Source of the DNA: CAZVAO01 sp964625175 | GTDB lineage: Bacteria; Bacillota; UBA994; PWPR01 | DNA length: 23,222 nt | Direction: 5' to 3' | Assembly: GCA_964625175.1 (NCBI GenBank) | Contig: CAZVAO010000024.1 | Span: 1 to 23,222 of the forward strand | Part shown: positions 7,497 to 15,143 of the stretch, in pieces | Numbering within the stretch: position 1 is the first letter of the stretch | Layout: every line of letters starts with the position of its first letter | Translations under genes and position numbers: made by a program | Notes under the pieces: model-generated | The model's input: only the letters and a program-made list of their open reading frames with translations | Database searches by the model: none | Told to the model about the DNA's origin: nothing

Positions 7497-7541
7497 AAAA
7501 CCCACTCCCTTTATACACAGCGATTTCATAAACCCTTTGTT

Positions 7542-7569
7542 ATTATCTAAGCATATCATCAATTTTCAA
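7542..7569 (-). promoter_or_regulatory. parA promoter
   Basis: On the minus strand TTGAAA (7569-7564) and GATAAT (7547-7542) are 16 bp apart, each one base off consensus. Transcription would start near 7535, about 40 bases before the GTG of parA. The upstream parS (7590-7605) is 20 bp from the -35 box. Confidence 0.6.
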
Positions 7570-7589
7570 ACTATTCTACTGATTTTTGC

Positions 7590-7605
7590 CGTTTCACGTG
7601 AAACG
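7590..7605. promoter_or_regulatory. parS site 1
   Basis: CGTTTCACGTGAAACG is a perfect 16-bp palindrome. It matches the canonical Spo0J/ParB site TGTTTCACGTGAAACA at all but the two outermost positions. It lies directly upstream of the parA promoter. Confidence 0.93.
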
Positions 7606-7676
7606 TTATTGTTTTTCTGCATTTTTATTAGTATTTGTCTTTTTTTGAGATAAAACATCATAAAATCCAATGAGAA

Positions 7677-7712
7677 AAGGCTTTAGCGTTTCACGTGAAA
7701 CGCTAAAGCCTT
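7677..7712 (-). terminator. 36-bp perfect palindrome: intrinsic terminator of the gyrase/XRE operon with parS at its centre
   Basis: Both arms are fully complementary over 18 bases. On the minus strand the stem ends in GCCTTTTCTC, giving a GC-containing stem followed by four U, and it starts 17 bp after the XRE stop codon. This is the layout of an intrinsic terminator. Its centre is parS site 2. The plus-strand side has no U-tract, so termination is expected only for leftward transcription. Confidence 0.65.
7687..7702. promoter_or_regulatory. parS site 2
   Basis: The same CGTTTCACGTGAAACG as site 1, 97 bp away (centre to centre). The flanking bases (GCTTTAG and CTAAAGC) extend the palindrome to 36 bp. 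Confidence 0.93.
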
Positions 7713-7729
7713 AAATCACATAGCGACTA

Positions 7730-7957
7730 TTAATCTATTTCAAAGATATCTTCTATTTCAACATCCAAGACACGACAGATATTGCGTGCAGCTTTAATTC
7801 CCGGATCTACTCGTCGATTGATTATGCTTGATAAATATCGATTCGTTAGATGCGCAGCATCAGCAAAATCCTGGAAAGGTCTTGTGCTCATGATAAAATC
7901 GTCATGAGCATAGATAATCTTCTTTAGATCAACCATTTCTTTAATGCGATAAGCCAT
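7730..7957 (-). CDS. Small XRE/Cro-CI-type helix-turn-helix protein
   Basis: A 75-residue protein that is essentially one Cro/CI-type HTH domain: FADAAHLTNRYLSSIINRRV forms the two DNA-binding helices, followed by PGIKAARNICRVLDVEIEDIFEI, the typical closing helices. I chose the ATG at 7957 because AGTAGGTG precedes it by 6 bases; a GTG at 7966 in the same frame has no such site. That ribosome-binding site contains the TAG stop of gyrA, so the gene is tightly coupled to gyrase expression. Its targets are unknown. With a single domain and no ligand-binding part, it could act as a DNA-binding dimer. Its transcript appears to end in the parS-containing terminator 17 bp downstream. Confidence 0.8.
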   Translation of the reverse strand: MAYRIKEMVDLKKIIYAHDDFIMSTRPFQDFADAAHLTNRYLSSIINRRVDPGIKAARNICRVLDVEIEDIFEID

Positions 7958-7966
7958 TGAGAACAC

Positions 7967-10396
7967 CTACTCATCAAGTGCGATTCTGGCAATGACCTTA
8001 ATACTGTCATCAGGACTTAGATTTTGCAGTTTAACGCCACGGGTGTTGCGACCATATCGCGGGATATCATCAACCTTAACGCGGATTATAATACCGCTTT
8101 CGGTGATCATCATCATATCGTTGCCCTCTTCGATAATCTTAAAGCCAACAACTGGGCCTGTTTGCTCATTCGTCTTCATTAAGATTACGCCTTTACCATA
8201 ACGATTCTGACTTCTAAACTCACTAACATCCGTTCGTTTGCCATAGCCCTTAGCGGTAACACTTAGAACCATAGATCCCGCAGTGATTACACCCATTTCA
8301 ACAACCTTGTCGTCGCCTTCGAGCTTAATACTATTAACGCCGCGCGTCGCACGTCCCATCGGCCGCACTTGATCTTCATCAAAACGAATGACTTTACCTT
8401 CTTGCGTACCGATTAAAATATCACTCTCACCATTCGTTAATTTAACCCCAATCAACTCATCATCATCCATCAGATTCAAAGCTATGAGGCCACCAATACG
8501 CATACTTTCATATTCACTGCAAAGTGTGCGCTTAATATAGCCATCTCTTGTCGCTGTCATCAAATAGGTATACTCATCAAATGATTTAATTGGCATCGTA
8601 GCCATAATGCGTTCTCCACGCTTCAACGATGTAATGTTCTGAATCAGTACACCTCGAGATCGTCTTCCCGTTACCGGTATCTGGTAAATAGGAATTCGGT
8701 ACATTATTCCTTTATTGGTAAATACAAGGAGTTGGTTGTGGGTCGTACTGATAAATAACTGCTCCACAAAGTCATTATCACTGTATTTAACACCAACTTT
8801 TCCTCTGCCGCCTCGTTTTTGGCTACTGTATTCACTTAAAGATTGTCTTTTTATATAGCCTTGATGCGTAATCGTGATCACAACATCTTCTTCTGCGATT
8901 AAATCAATAACATCTAAATCGCCTTCAGCGGTCATGATTTCTGTGCGTCGATTATCACCAAATTTGTCACGAATCTCAATCATTTCACTTTTTATGATTT
9001 CAAGTAGTAATCGTTCATTGTCTAAAATCGACTTTAAGCGAGCAATCTCTTGCAATAAGACCCGATACTCTTCTTCGACTTTATCCCGCTCTAAACCGGT
9101 CAAACGACGCAGACGCATATCAAGAATTGCTCTCGACTGCACATCTGATAACCCGAATCGTTCCATCAATGCATTGCGTGCTGATTCGTCGTTATCGGAT
9201 CCACGAATGACCTTGATTACTTCATCAATATGGTCTAATGCGATGCGATAACCTTCCAAAATATGGGCTCTATCTTCAGCCTTATTTAAGAGGAATTTTG
9301 TTCTGCGACGTACAACATTTTTTTGATGTTCAATATAATGGGCTAACATCTGCTTTAGGTTCAAAACTTTAGGCTCACCATTGACCAAAGCGAGCATAAT
9401 GATCCCGAAGGACTCTTGCAATTGACTATTCTTATAAAGACGATTGAGTACCACATTGGGATCGACATCACGGCGGAGTTCAATAACAACGCGAATACCG
9501 TCACGATCACTCTCGTCTCTCAAATCAGTAATTCCATCAATTTTTTTGTCGCGCGCCAGCTCAGCAATCTTTTCAATCATACGTGATTTATTGACATTAT
9601 ATGCCATTTCAGTTACTACTATCCTTGTTTTGTTGTTGCGCATATGCTCAATCCGGGTTTTTGCTCGGATTTTCACGATTCCGCGTCCTGTTTTATAGGC
9701 ACGTACGATTTCCTCGCGACCCATAATGTAACCACCGGTTGGGAAGTCTGGCCCTGGAATATGGGTGATTAGCTCTTTAATATCCATCTCTGGATTTTCA
9801 ATAAGCGCGACACACCCATTAATAATTTCCCGCATGTTATGGGGGGGAATATTCGTTGCCATTCCAACAGCGATACCAGAAGATCCATTAACTAATAAAT
9901 TTGGATAGCGGGAAGGTAGAACAACTGGTTCTTCCAGCTGATCATCAAAGTTTGGCTTAAAATCAACCGTTTCCTTATCAATATCCCTTAGTAATTCTAG
10001 TGCGATAGCCTCCATCCGCGCTTCTGTATAGCGCATAGCAGCGGGGGAGTCGCCGTCAATTGAACCAAAGTTGCCATGTCCATCAATTAGCGGATAGCGA
10101 ATATTAAACTCCTGGGCCATCCGAACCATCGTATCGTAAACAACCGTATCACCATGAGGATGATACTTACCAAGTACTTCACCGACCGTACGAGCTGATT
10201 TCTGATAAGATTTTGCGGGGGTTAGACCCATTTCATGCATTGCAAATAAAATTCGGCGGTGGGCAGGTTTTAAGCCGTCACGCACGTCTGGTAAGGCTCG
10301 ACCAGCGATAACCGTCATAGCATAGGTCAGGTACGACTTTTTAATTTCATCGCTAATATCGACTGGTAAAATTTTGCCGTGTTTGAATTCACTCAT
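7967..10396 (-). CDS. gyrA: DNA gyrase subunit A
   Basis: An 809-residue type IIA topoisomerase subunit that breaks and rejoins DNA to introduce negative supercoils together with GyrB. The catalytic tyrosine is Y123 in AAMRYTEARM. The quinolone-resistance region reads HPHGDTVVYDTMVRMAQ, so residue 84 is Thr where E. coli has Ser83, and the acidic D88 is retained. The C-terminal beta-pinwheel carries the GyrA box as QKRGGRGKVG (around residue 535), required for DNA wrapping, which identifies gyrase rather than topoisomerase IV. Repeated blade motifs follow to the end. The start ATG has AGGAGGTGG immediately upstream and lies 11 bp after gyrB, in the standard gyrB-gyrA operon. The stop is TAG, inside the ribosome-binding site of the XRE gene. 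Confidence 0.98.
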   Translation of the reverse strand: MSEFKHGKILPVDISDEIKKSYLTYAMTVIAGRALPDVRDGLKPAHRRILFAMHEMGLTPAKSYQKSARTVGEVLGKYHPHGDTVVYDTMVRMAQEFNIRYPLIDGHGNFGSIDGDSPAAMRYTEARMEAIALELLRDIDKETVDFKPNFDDQLEEPVVLPSRYPNLLVNGSSGIAVGMATNIPPHNMREIINGCVALIENPEMDIKELITHIPGPDFPTGGYIMGREEIVRAYKTGRGIVKIRAKTRIEHMRNNKTRIVVTEMAYNVNKSRMIEKIAELARDKKIDGITDLRDESDRDGIRVVIELRRDVDPNVVLNRLYKNSQLQESFGIIMLALVNGEPKVLNLKQMLAHYIEHQKNVVRRRTKFLLNKAEDRAHILEGYRIALDHIDEVIKVIRGSDNDESARNALMERFGLSDVQSRAILDMRLRRLTGLERDKVEEEYRVLLQEIARLKSILDNERLLLEIIKSEMIEIRDKFGDNRRTEIMTAEGDLDVIDLIAEEDVVITITHQGYIKRQSLSEYSSQKRGGRGKVGVKYSDNDFVEQLFISTTHNQLLVFTNKGIMYRIPIYQIPVTGRRSRGVLIQNITSLKRGERIMATMPIKSFDEYTYLMTATRDGYIKRTLCSEYESMRIGGLIALNLMDDDELIGVKLTNGESDILIGTQEGKVIRFDEDQVRPMGRATRGVNSIKLEGDDKVVEMGVITAGSMVLSVTAKGYGKRTDVSEFRSQNRYGKGVILMKTNEQTGPVVGFKIIEEGNDMMMITESGIIIRVKVDDIPRYGRNTRGVKLQNLSPDDSIKVIARIALDE

Positions 10397-10407
10397 TAGG
10401 CCACCTC

Positions 10408-12324
10408 CTAAATATCAATCTCTTTAACTTTTCGAGCGTTCTTTTCTATAAAGGCACGACGCGGTTCAACACTATCGCCCATAAGAATCGTAAATATTTG
10501 ATCTGTATAAATCGGATCATCCATTGTAACTCGTAAAAGAATGCGGTTTTCAGGGTTCATCGTTGTTTCCCATAATTGTTCAGGATCCATCTCACCTAAA
10601 CCTTTATAGCGCTGGATATTGACCCCTCGACGCCCAACTGTCTCCAATATCTCATCCCGCTCTTCATCACTATAAGCATAGTGATTTGCTTTACCTTTTT
10701 TGATTAAATATAGCGGCGGTTGCGCAATATACACATAACCAGCCGTAATCAAAGGTTTCATATAACGGAAAATAAAAGTTAATAGCAACGTTCTGATATG
10801 AGAACCATCCACATCGGCATCCGCCATAATGATAATCTTATGATATCTTGACTTTTCAATCTCAAAATCATCCGTAATACCTGTTCCAAGCGCTGTAATA
10901 ATGGTCCGAACCTCTTTATGATTCAAAATGCGATCAAGGCGTGCTTTTTCAACATTAATAATCTTACCACCTAAAGGCAAAATAGCCTGATAACGTCGAT
11001 CACGACCCATCTTTGCTGAGCCAGCCGCTGAATCTCCCTCTACCAGATATAATTCAGATAATGCAGGATCGCTCACTGAACAGTCCGCTAACTTGCCGGG
11101 TAAGGCTGATACCTCTAATGCATTCTTGCGTCTCGTTAATTCACGTGCTTTCTTTGCCGCTTCACGCGCACGTGCTGCGCGGAGTGATTTATCGACAATT
11201 TTTTTGGCAATGGTCGGCTGTTCTTGAAAGAAAGTCGTCAAATAGTCACCCATAAGTGACTCAACAAACCCTTTAATGTCGCTGTTGCCCAGTTTTGTCT
11301 TTGTTTGGCCCTCAAATTGTGGATCGATTAAACGCACACTGAGAATCGCCATTAAACCCTCTCGAACGTCACTACCCGTTAAATCAGGGTCATTCGACTT
11401 AATGAGATCATTTTTGCGCACATAGGTATTCACTGCCCGTGTCAGTGCTGATTTAAATCCGGATTCATGGGTTCCGCCATCCACCGTTCTAATATTGTTA
11501 GCAAAAGAGAAAATATTTTCAGTATATCCCTCATTAAACTGGATAGCCACCTCTAGCGCATTCATATCCATTTCACCATTAATGTAAATTACGTCTTGAT
11601 TAACAACACCTTTATTGGCATTCAAGGCTTTGACATAGGATACGATACCACCTTCAAAGCAATACTCTCCAACAAGCGGATCTTCCTCGCGTTCGTCCGT
11701 AAATTTAATCGTTAATCCCTTGTTTAAATAAGCCAATTCGCGTAGGCGATTGTCTAAAACAGAAGTTTGATAATCTAATGTCTCAAAAATAGTAGGGTCG
11801 GCTTTAAAATACTGTATCGTTCCTGTAATATCGGTTGAGCCGATTCTCTCTACATCTTTAACTGGAATGCCGGCTTTATACTCTTGCATGTATATGCCGC
11901 CTTCTCTATGCACTTCTACTCTCATATACTCCGATAACGCATTTACGACTGAAACACCCACACCATGTAAGCCACCGGAAATCTTATAGCCTTCGCCACC
12001 AAATTTTCCACCCGCATGTAAGACCGTCATAACGACTTCAAGTGTAGATTTTTGCATTTTAGGATGGATTCCAACTGGAATACCAACCCCGTTATCGGAA
12101 ATGCGCACAGAGTTGTCTTTGTAGATCGTTACTTCAATCCGATCACAACGTCCTGCCATTGCCTCATCAATACTATTATCGACAACTTCGTACACTAAAT
12201 GGTGCAAACCATGCACTGAAGTTGACCCAATATACATCCCTGGCCGCTTACGAACCGCTTCTAATCCATCTAGTACTTGAATTTGAGACTCATCGTATAA
12301 ATTGGCATTCAAATTTTGATCCAA
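10408..12324 (-). CDS. gyrB: DNA gyrase subunit B
   Basis: A 638-residue ATPase subunit of gyrase. In order: the GHKL ATP-binding domain with VLDGLEAVRKRPGMYIGS, YEVVDNSIDEA (catalytic Glu and Asn) and GGLHGVGVSVVNAL; the transducer domain; the TOPRIM domain with LYLVEGDSAAGSA, ILPLGGKIINVEKA and ADADVDGSHIRTLLL; and the C-terminal QRYKGLGEMDPEQLWETTM. No large insertion is present. The start appears to be TTG at 12324: GGGAG lies 9 bases upstream, whereas the earlier TTG at 12333 abuts the same site with no spacing, and no ATG is nearby. A strong promoter and a leader hairpin precede it. Unlike in several Bacilli and Clostridia, no remB-type (DUF370) or DUF721 gene lies between recF and gyrB. 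Confidence 0.97.
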   Translation of the reverse strand: MDQNLNANLYDESQIQVLDGLEAVRKRPGMYIGSTSVHGLHHLVYEVVDNSIDEAMAGRCDRIEVTIYKDNSVRISDNGVGIPVGIHPKMQKSTLEVVMTVLHAGGKFGGEGYKISGGLHGVGVSVVNALSEYMRVEVHREGGIYMQEYKAGIPVKDVERIGSTDITGTIQYFKADPTIFETLDYQTSVLDNRLRELAYLNKGLTIKFTDEREEDPLVGEYCFEGGIVSYVKALNANKGVVNQDVIYINGEMDMNALEVAIQFNEGYTENIFSFANNIRTVDGGTHESGFKSALTRAVNTYVRKNDLIKSNDPDLTGSDVREGLMAILSVRLIDPQFEGQTKTKLGNSDIKGFVESLMGDYLTTFFQEQPTIAKKIVDKSLRAARAREAAKKARELTRRKNALEVSALPGKLADCSVSDPALSELYLVEGDSAAGSAKMGRDRRYQAILPLGGKIINVEKARLDRILNHKEVRTIITALGTGITDDFEIEKSRYHKIIIMADADVDGSHIRTLLLTFIFRYMKPLITAGYVYIAQPPLYLIKKGKANHYAYSDEERDEILETVGRRGVNIQRYKGLGEMDPEQLWETTMNPENRILLRVTMDDPIYTDQIFTILMGDSVEPRRAFIEKNARKVKEIDI

Positions 12325-12404
12325 AAGTACCAACTCCCTTAAAAATACTGAGTAAATTTAAAACAACTCTCTGTTTGTTATTAAATTCCCGTTTACAAAG
12401 CTCA

Positions 12405-12427
12405 AAAACCGCAATGAAAGCGGTTTT
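12405..12427 (-). terminator. Leader hairpin ahead of gyrB, terminator-like
   Basis: AAAACCGC (12405-12412) and GCGGTTTT (12420-12427) pair perfectly around a 7-base loop, with T-runs on both strands. It lies within the first 30 transcribed bases from the predicted gyrB promoter, so it could be an attenuator, a 5' stabiliser, or a terminator for readthrough from recF. Confidence 0.45.
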
Positions 12428-12439
12428 ATGCTCTACTTT

Positions 12440-12467
12440 ATTATAACATATTGAATAATAATAACAA
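12440..12467 (-). promoter_or_regulatory. gyrB-gyrA promoter
   Basis: On the minus strand TTGTTA (12467-12462) and a perfect TATAAT (12445-12440) are 16 bp apart. The predicted start is near 12433, giving a leader of about 110 bases. A 9-bp inverted repeat (GTTTATAAC 12469-12477 with GTTATAAAC 12490-12498) lies immediately upstream of the -35 box and may be an operator or a weak recF terminator. Confidence 0.65.
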
Positions 12468-12527
12468 AGTTTATAACACTATATTTGATGTTATAAACCC
12501 TATTTTAAATTATTTACATTCTAAATT

Positions 12528-13658
12528 TTATTGTTTGGTAATGACGCCATTTTCCACAACATAAATCGTGGATTTTTGACGGATATCGGCTACTAAAAGA
12601 CTAATATCCGTGGTAGCGACAAAGGTTTGAGCTTGCCCTGCTGCAGTCTCGAGTAACATCGTTTGGCGCTTTCGATCCAACTCACTTAATACATCATCGA
12701 GCACTAAGATTGGCATATCGCCTGTCTCAGATTTCATAAACTGTAACTCTGCTAGTTTAAGTGCTAATACGGTGGTTCGTTGCTGGCCCTGAGAGCCAAA
12801 GCGCCTCACATCATAATTATTGATAAAGAAGCTGATATCATCCAAATGCGGACCTGCTAAACTCGTTTTACGGTAGCGTTCTTTCTCTTGTACCTGTTGA
12901 ACTTTCTTCGCATAAAGATCCGTAATTTGATCTTTACTCATTTTATGTGCTTGAGAAAGCGATTCTTCTATCCCTATATTTGAAACATACTTCATGGTTA
13001 AGTTTTCTTGGGCATCTGTAAGCTGGCGATGGGATAATTTTGCTAAAATGCTGAGCTTATAGAGCATCTCTAGCCTTTTTTGGATGATCCGAGAGCCTAA
13101 GTCAATCATTTGATCATCAAAACTACTTAACATGCTTCGCGAAAAACTCTGACTACTGGCATTTTTTAAGATCAGATTACGCTGTTTCAATACACGGTTA
13201 TAATTCTGGCAAAGTTTATAGTAAGCAGGTACAACTTGGCTGATTTCTAAATCAATGAATTCTCTTCTCATACGAGGACTTCCGCTGACAAGCGATAAAT
13301 CATGAGGGAAGAAGCTCACAATATTCAGATAACCTAATAAATCCGAGATTCTTTTGCGATTAACCCCATCAATCGTCAGTGTTTTAGTGTTTTCATCAAT
13401 ATGTAAATACAACTGATACGTTATGTTCTTTTTAATTAATTCAAGATTGACTTCTGTGCTATCACTGGAAAATTTGATTAAATCCTCTTTTTTTGTGGTA
13501 CGAAAAGAACGTCCAGCTACAAACATATAGATGGACTCAAGAATATTTGTTTTACCTTGAGCATTTGAACCGATAAACACATTTAGTGTTGCTACCGGCT
13601 CAATTTCTGCTCGGGTAATATTACGAAAATTACGGCAGCTAATTTTACTGATTCTCAT
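12528..13658 (-). CDS. recF: DNA replication/repair protein RecF
   Basis: A 376-residue SMC-like ATPase that with RecO and RecR loads RecA at single-strand gaps. Walker A is GSNAQGKTN (30-38); the ABC signature region is RRFGSQGQQRTTVLALKLAE; Walker B is PILVLDDVLSELD. The conserved DPxxR-type region appears as SFFPHDLSLVSGSPRMRREFID. Length is normal. The start ATG has TTGGTGG upstream and overlaps the end of yaaA by 14 bp, the usual arrangement. A region of about 190 bp with the gyrB promoter follows. It is clearly RecF rather than RecN or SMC from size and neighbours. Confidence 0.97.
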   Translation of the reverse strand: MRISKISCRNFRNITRAEIEPVATLNVFIGSNAQGKTNILESIYMFVAGRSFRTTKKEDLIKFSSDSTEVNLELIKKNITYQLYLHIDENTKTLTIDGVNRKRISDLLGYLNIVSFFPHDLSLVSGSPRMRREFIDLEISQVVPAYYKLCQNYNRVLKQRNLILKNASSQSFSRSMLSSFDDQMIDLGSRIIQKRLEMLYKLSILAKLSHRQLTDAQENLTMKYVSNIGIEESLSQAHKMSKDQITDLYAKKVQQVQEKERYRKTSLAGPHLDDISFFINNYDVRRFGSQGQQRTTVLALKLAELQFMKSETGDMPILVLDDVLSELDRKRQTMLLETAAGQAQTFVATTDISLLVADIRQKSTIYVVENGVITKQ

Positions 13659-13866
13659 TCATTACCACCAATTTTTCATTTTCATCAATTTCTACGATAT
13701 CACCATGGTAAAGTTTGCGACGATAGCGCGTCTCTAACTCACCATTGACTTTAATCATGCCTTGATCGACCATAATTTTTACATCACTGCCATTACCAAC
13801 AATGCCAGCTAATTTTATTAACTGCATTAAATTGATATATTCTGTGGTAATATGAATTTTCTCCAT
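13645..13866 (-). CDS. yaaA: S4-domain RNA-binding protein YaaA (RlbA)
   Basis: A 73-residue single S4 domain, with the hallmark stretch SDVKIMVDQGMIKVNGELETRYRRKLYHGDIVEI (split here only by the fold). Members sit almost invariably between dnaN and recF. The Bacillus protein has been linked to the large ribosomal subunit, but its precise role is not settled. I start at the ATG at 13866, one base after the dnaN stop; a TTG at 13884 would add MLDATK from inside dnaN. The ribosome-binding site is weak, so translation probably depends on coupling to dnaN. Confidence 0.9.
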   Translation of the reverse strand: MEKIHITTEYINLMQLIKLAGIVGNGSDVKIMVDQGMIKVNGELETRYRRKLYHGDIVEIDENEKLVVMNENQ

Positions 13867-13867
13867 T

Positions 13868-14980
13868 TTAGTCGCGTCCAGCAACAGGCATTAGCAGTGC
13901 AAAACTGCTGTCATCGTTATCGGGCTTCGCTACTAGCATATTGTATTCATCAGCAAAACGCATCATGACGCGATCTGAGGGAATATGTCGAACGAGGTCT
14001 TGTAGGTAGCGCAAAGTATACGCCACTTTGATATCTTTTCCATCACTTTCAATGCTAATATCCTCTGTGTGCTGACCGACTTCTACAGATTTTCCATGAA
14101 CCGTCATAACATGATCATGGCAATTCATTTTAACGATTCCATTCTGATGATCGCGGATAACTAATGACGCACGGTCGATACTTCCTTGTAAATCGTTTTT
14201 AGAGACAAAAATATTTGTGTGGTACTCATTGGGCAAATACTGCATGATATCAGGGTATTGTCCTTCAATGAGTTTAGAAAAGACCTTGACTCCACCAATG
14301 TTGAGCATTATTTGGCCATTTCCAAACTTCATCTCAATATCTTCACTGTCAATCGCTTGCAATAAGCGAATAATCTCTTGACAATTCTTACCTGGAATCA
14401 CTATACGCCTTTCATCATTTTTATAGAAACACTTGCGATTTGTTGACGTAATCCTAAATCCATCTGTTGCACTAAATCGAATTAAATCCTCTTTAAGCTC
14501 TAATAAAACACCTGTGAAAATGGGTCGCATATCTGTTTTAGCGGCTGCATAAATAGTATTCTCTAACATATTGAGGATTGTCTGAGCCTCAATGGTGAGC
14601 CCTTGCTGATAATCATCGTTTGCAACATCTGGGAAATCTATGCCCGGCTGTCCGGCGAGCTCCATTTTAAATTTATCACCGCTGATGGTCGTATGATGGT
14701 TAGAATAATCCACTATAATGCTCAACTCATCTACGGGGCTTTTTCGAACAATATCTTGGAAGATACTCGCAGGCAGAATCACAGATCCTTCTTCTTTGAC
14801 CGTACAATCAATCGAACACTGGATTGTGAATTCGAGATTAGAAGCCGTCATGCGCAATGTTTGGTTTTGGGCTTCTAAGAGGATCCCACCTAAAGTAGTT
14901 AAAATATCTTTGCTTGAAGCCGCTCTAGCTGTTAGGGATACCGCATAGTTTAGATCGTTACGATTACATATAATATTCAT
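13868..14980 (-). CDS. dnaN: DNA polymerase III beta subunit (sliding clamp)
   Basis: A 370-residue clamp with three topologically equivalent domains that dimerises around DNA and tethers the polymerase. It begins MNIICNRNDLNYAVSLTARAASSKD and contains the conserved RPIFTGVLLEL (start of domain II) and ATDGFRI blocks. The C-terminus is FALLMPVAGRD, near the hydrophobic cleft that binds clamp-binding motifs. AGGAGG lies 7 bases before the ATG. It is directly downstream of the unwinding region in the dnaA-dnaN gap and 1 bp from yaaA. No anomalies. Confidence 0.97.
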   Translation of the reverse strand: MNIICNRNDLNYAVSLTARAASSKDILTTLGGILLEAQNQTLRMTASNLEFTIQCSIDCTVKEEGSVILPASIFQDIVRKSPVDELSIIVDYSNHHTTISGDKFKMELAGQPGIDFPDVANDDYQQGLTIEAQTILNMLENTIYAAAKTDMRPIFTGVLLELKEDLIRFSATDGFRITSTNRKCFYKNDERRIVIPGKNCQEIIRLLQAIDSEDIEMKFGNGQIMLNIGGVKVFSKLIEGQYPDIMQYLPNEYHTNIFVSKNDLQGSIDRASLVIRDHQNGIVKMNCHDHVMTVHGKSVEVGQHTEDISIESDGKDIKVAYTLRYLQDLVRHIPSDRVMMRFADEYNMLVAKPDNDDSSFALLMPVAGRD

Positions 14981-15012
14981 AATAAGCCTCCTAATTATAA
15001 TTATTAGTTATC

Positions 15013-15030
15013 TAATAATAGTAATAATAG
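15013..15030 (+). promoter_or_regulatory. DnaA-trio array
   Basis: TAATAATAGTAATAATAG is six consecutive triplets that, read 3' to 5' from the DnaA-box side, all fit [G/A]AT. DnaA-trios of this form are where a DnaA filament engages single-stranded origin DNA. Confidence 0.7.
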
Positions 15031-15093
15031 TTGTTGATTCTGTACACAAGTCGTAAAGACGTTGCAGCGGCATAGAAAAAGGCTGTTACTAAG

Positions 15094-15132
15094 CTGTTGA
15101 TAAAAAACGAGCTAAAACAGTTTTATCAACAG
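15094..15132. repeat. 12-bp perfect inverted repeat containing two DnaA boxes
   Basis: CTGTTGATAAAA (15094-15105) and TTTTATCAACAG (15121-15132) are exact reverse complements around a 15-base spacer. Each arm contains TTATCAACA. It lies 12 bp past the dnaA stop, but no U-tract follows on the dnaA transcript, so it fits a paired DnaA-binding site better than a terminator. Confidence 0.7.
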
Positions 15133-15143
15133 GGAGCAAATTT

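Larger units (their letters stand above)
14981..15143. other. Replication origin (oriC), dnaA-dnaN unwinding region
   Basis: From the dnaA side to the dnaN side: an inverted pair of DnaA boxes (TTATCAACA, one base off TTATCCACA; 15123-15131 on plus and 15095-15103 on minus), two degenerate boxes back to back (15041-15049 and 15032-15040, three mismatches each), six DnaA-trios (15013-15030), then an AT-rich stretch (about 14990-15012). The order of boxes, trios and AT-rich DNA between dnaA and dnaN is that of the Bacillus subtilis unwinding site. Confidence 0.8.

Noticed and set aside
7497..7562. Upstream ATG for parA (275-residue version)
   Set aside because: It would add residues unlike any ParA and has no ribosome-binding site; the predicted promoter -10 box also lies inside this extension.
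8874..9698. Serine-rich plus-strand frames opposite gyrA (125 and 84 codons)
   Set aside because: The composition is that expected from the complement of Asp/Glu/Arg-rich coding sequence; gyrA is intact on the other strand.
15094..15132. Intrinsic terminator for dnaA
   Set aside because: The 12-bp stem has no U-tract on the dnaA transcript and each arm contains a DnaA-box variant, so an origin element is the better reading.
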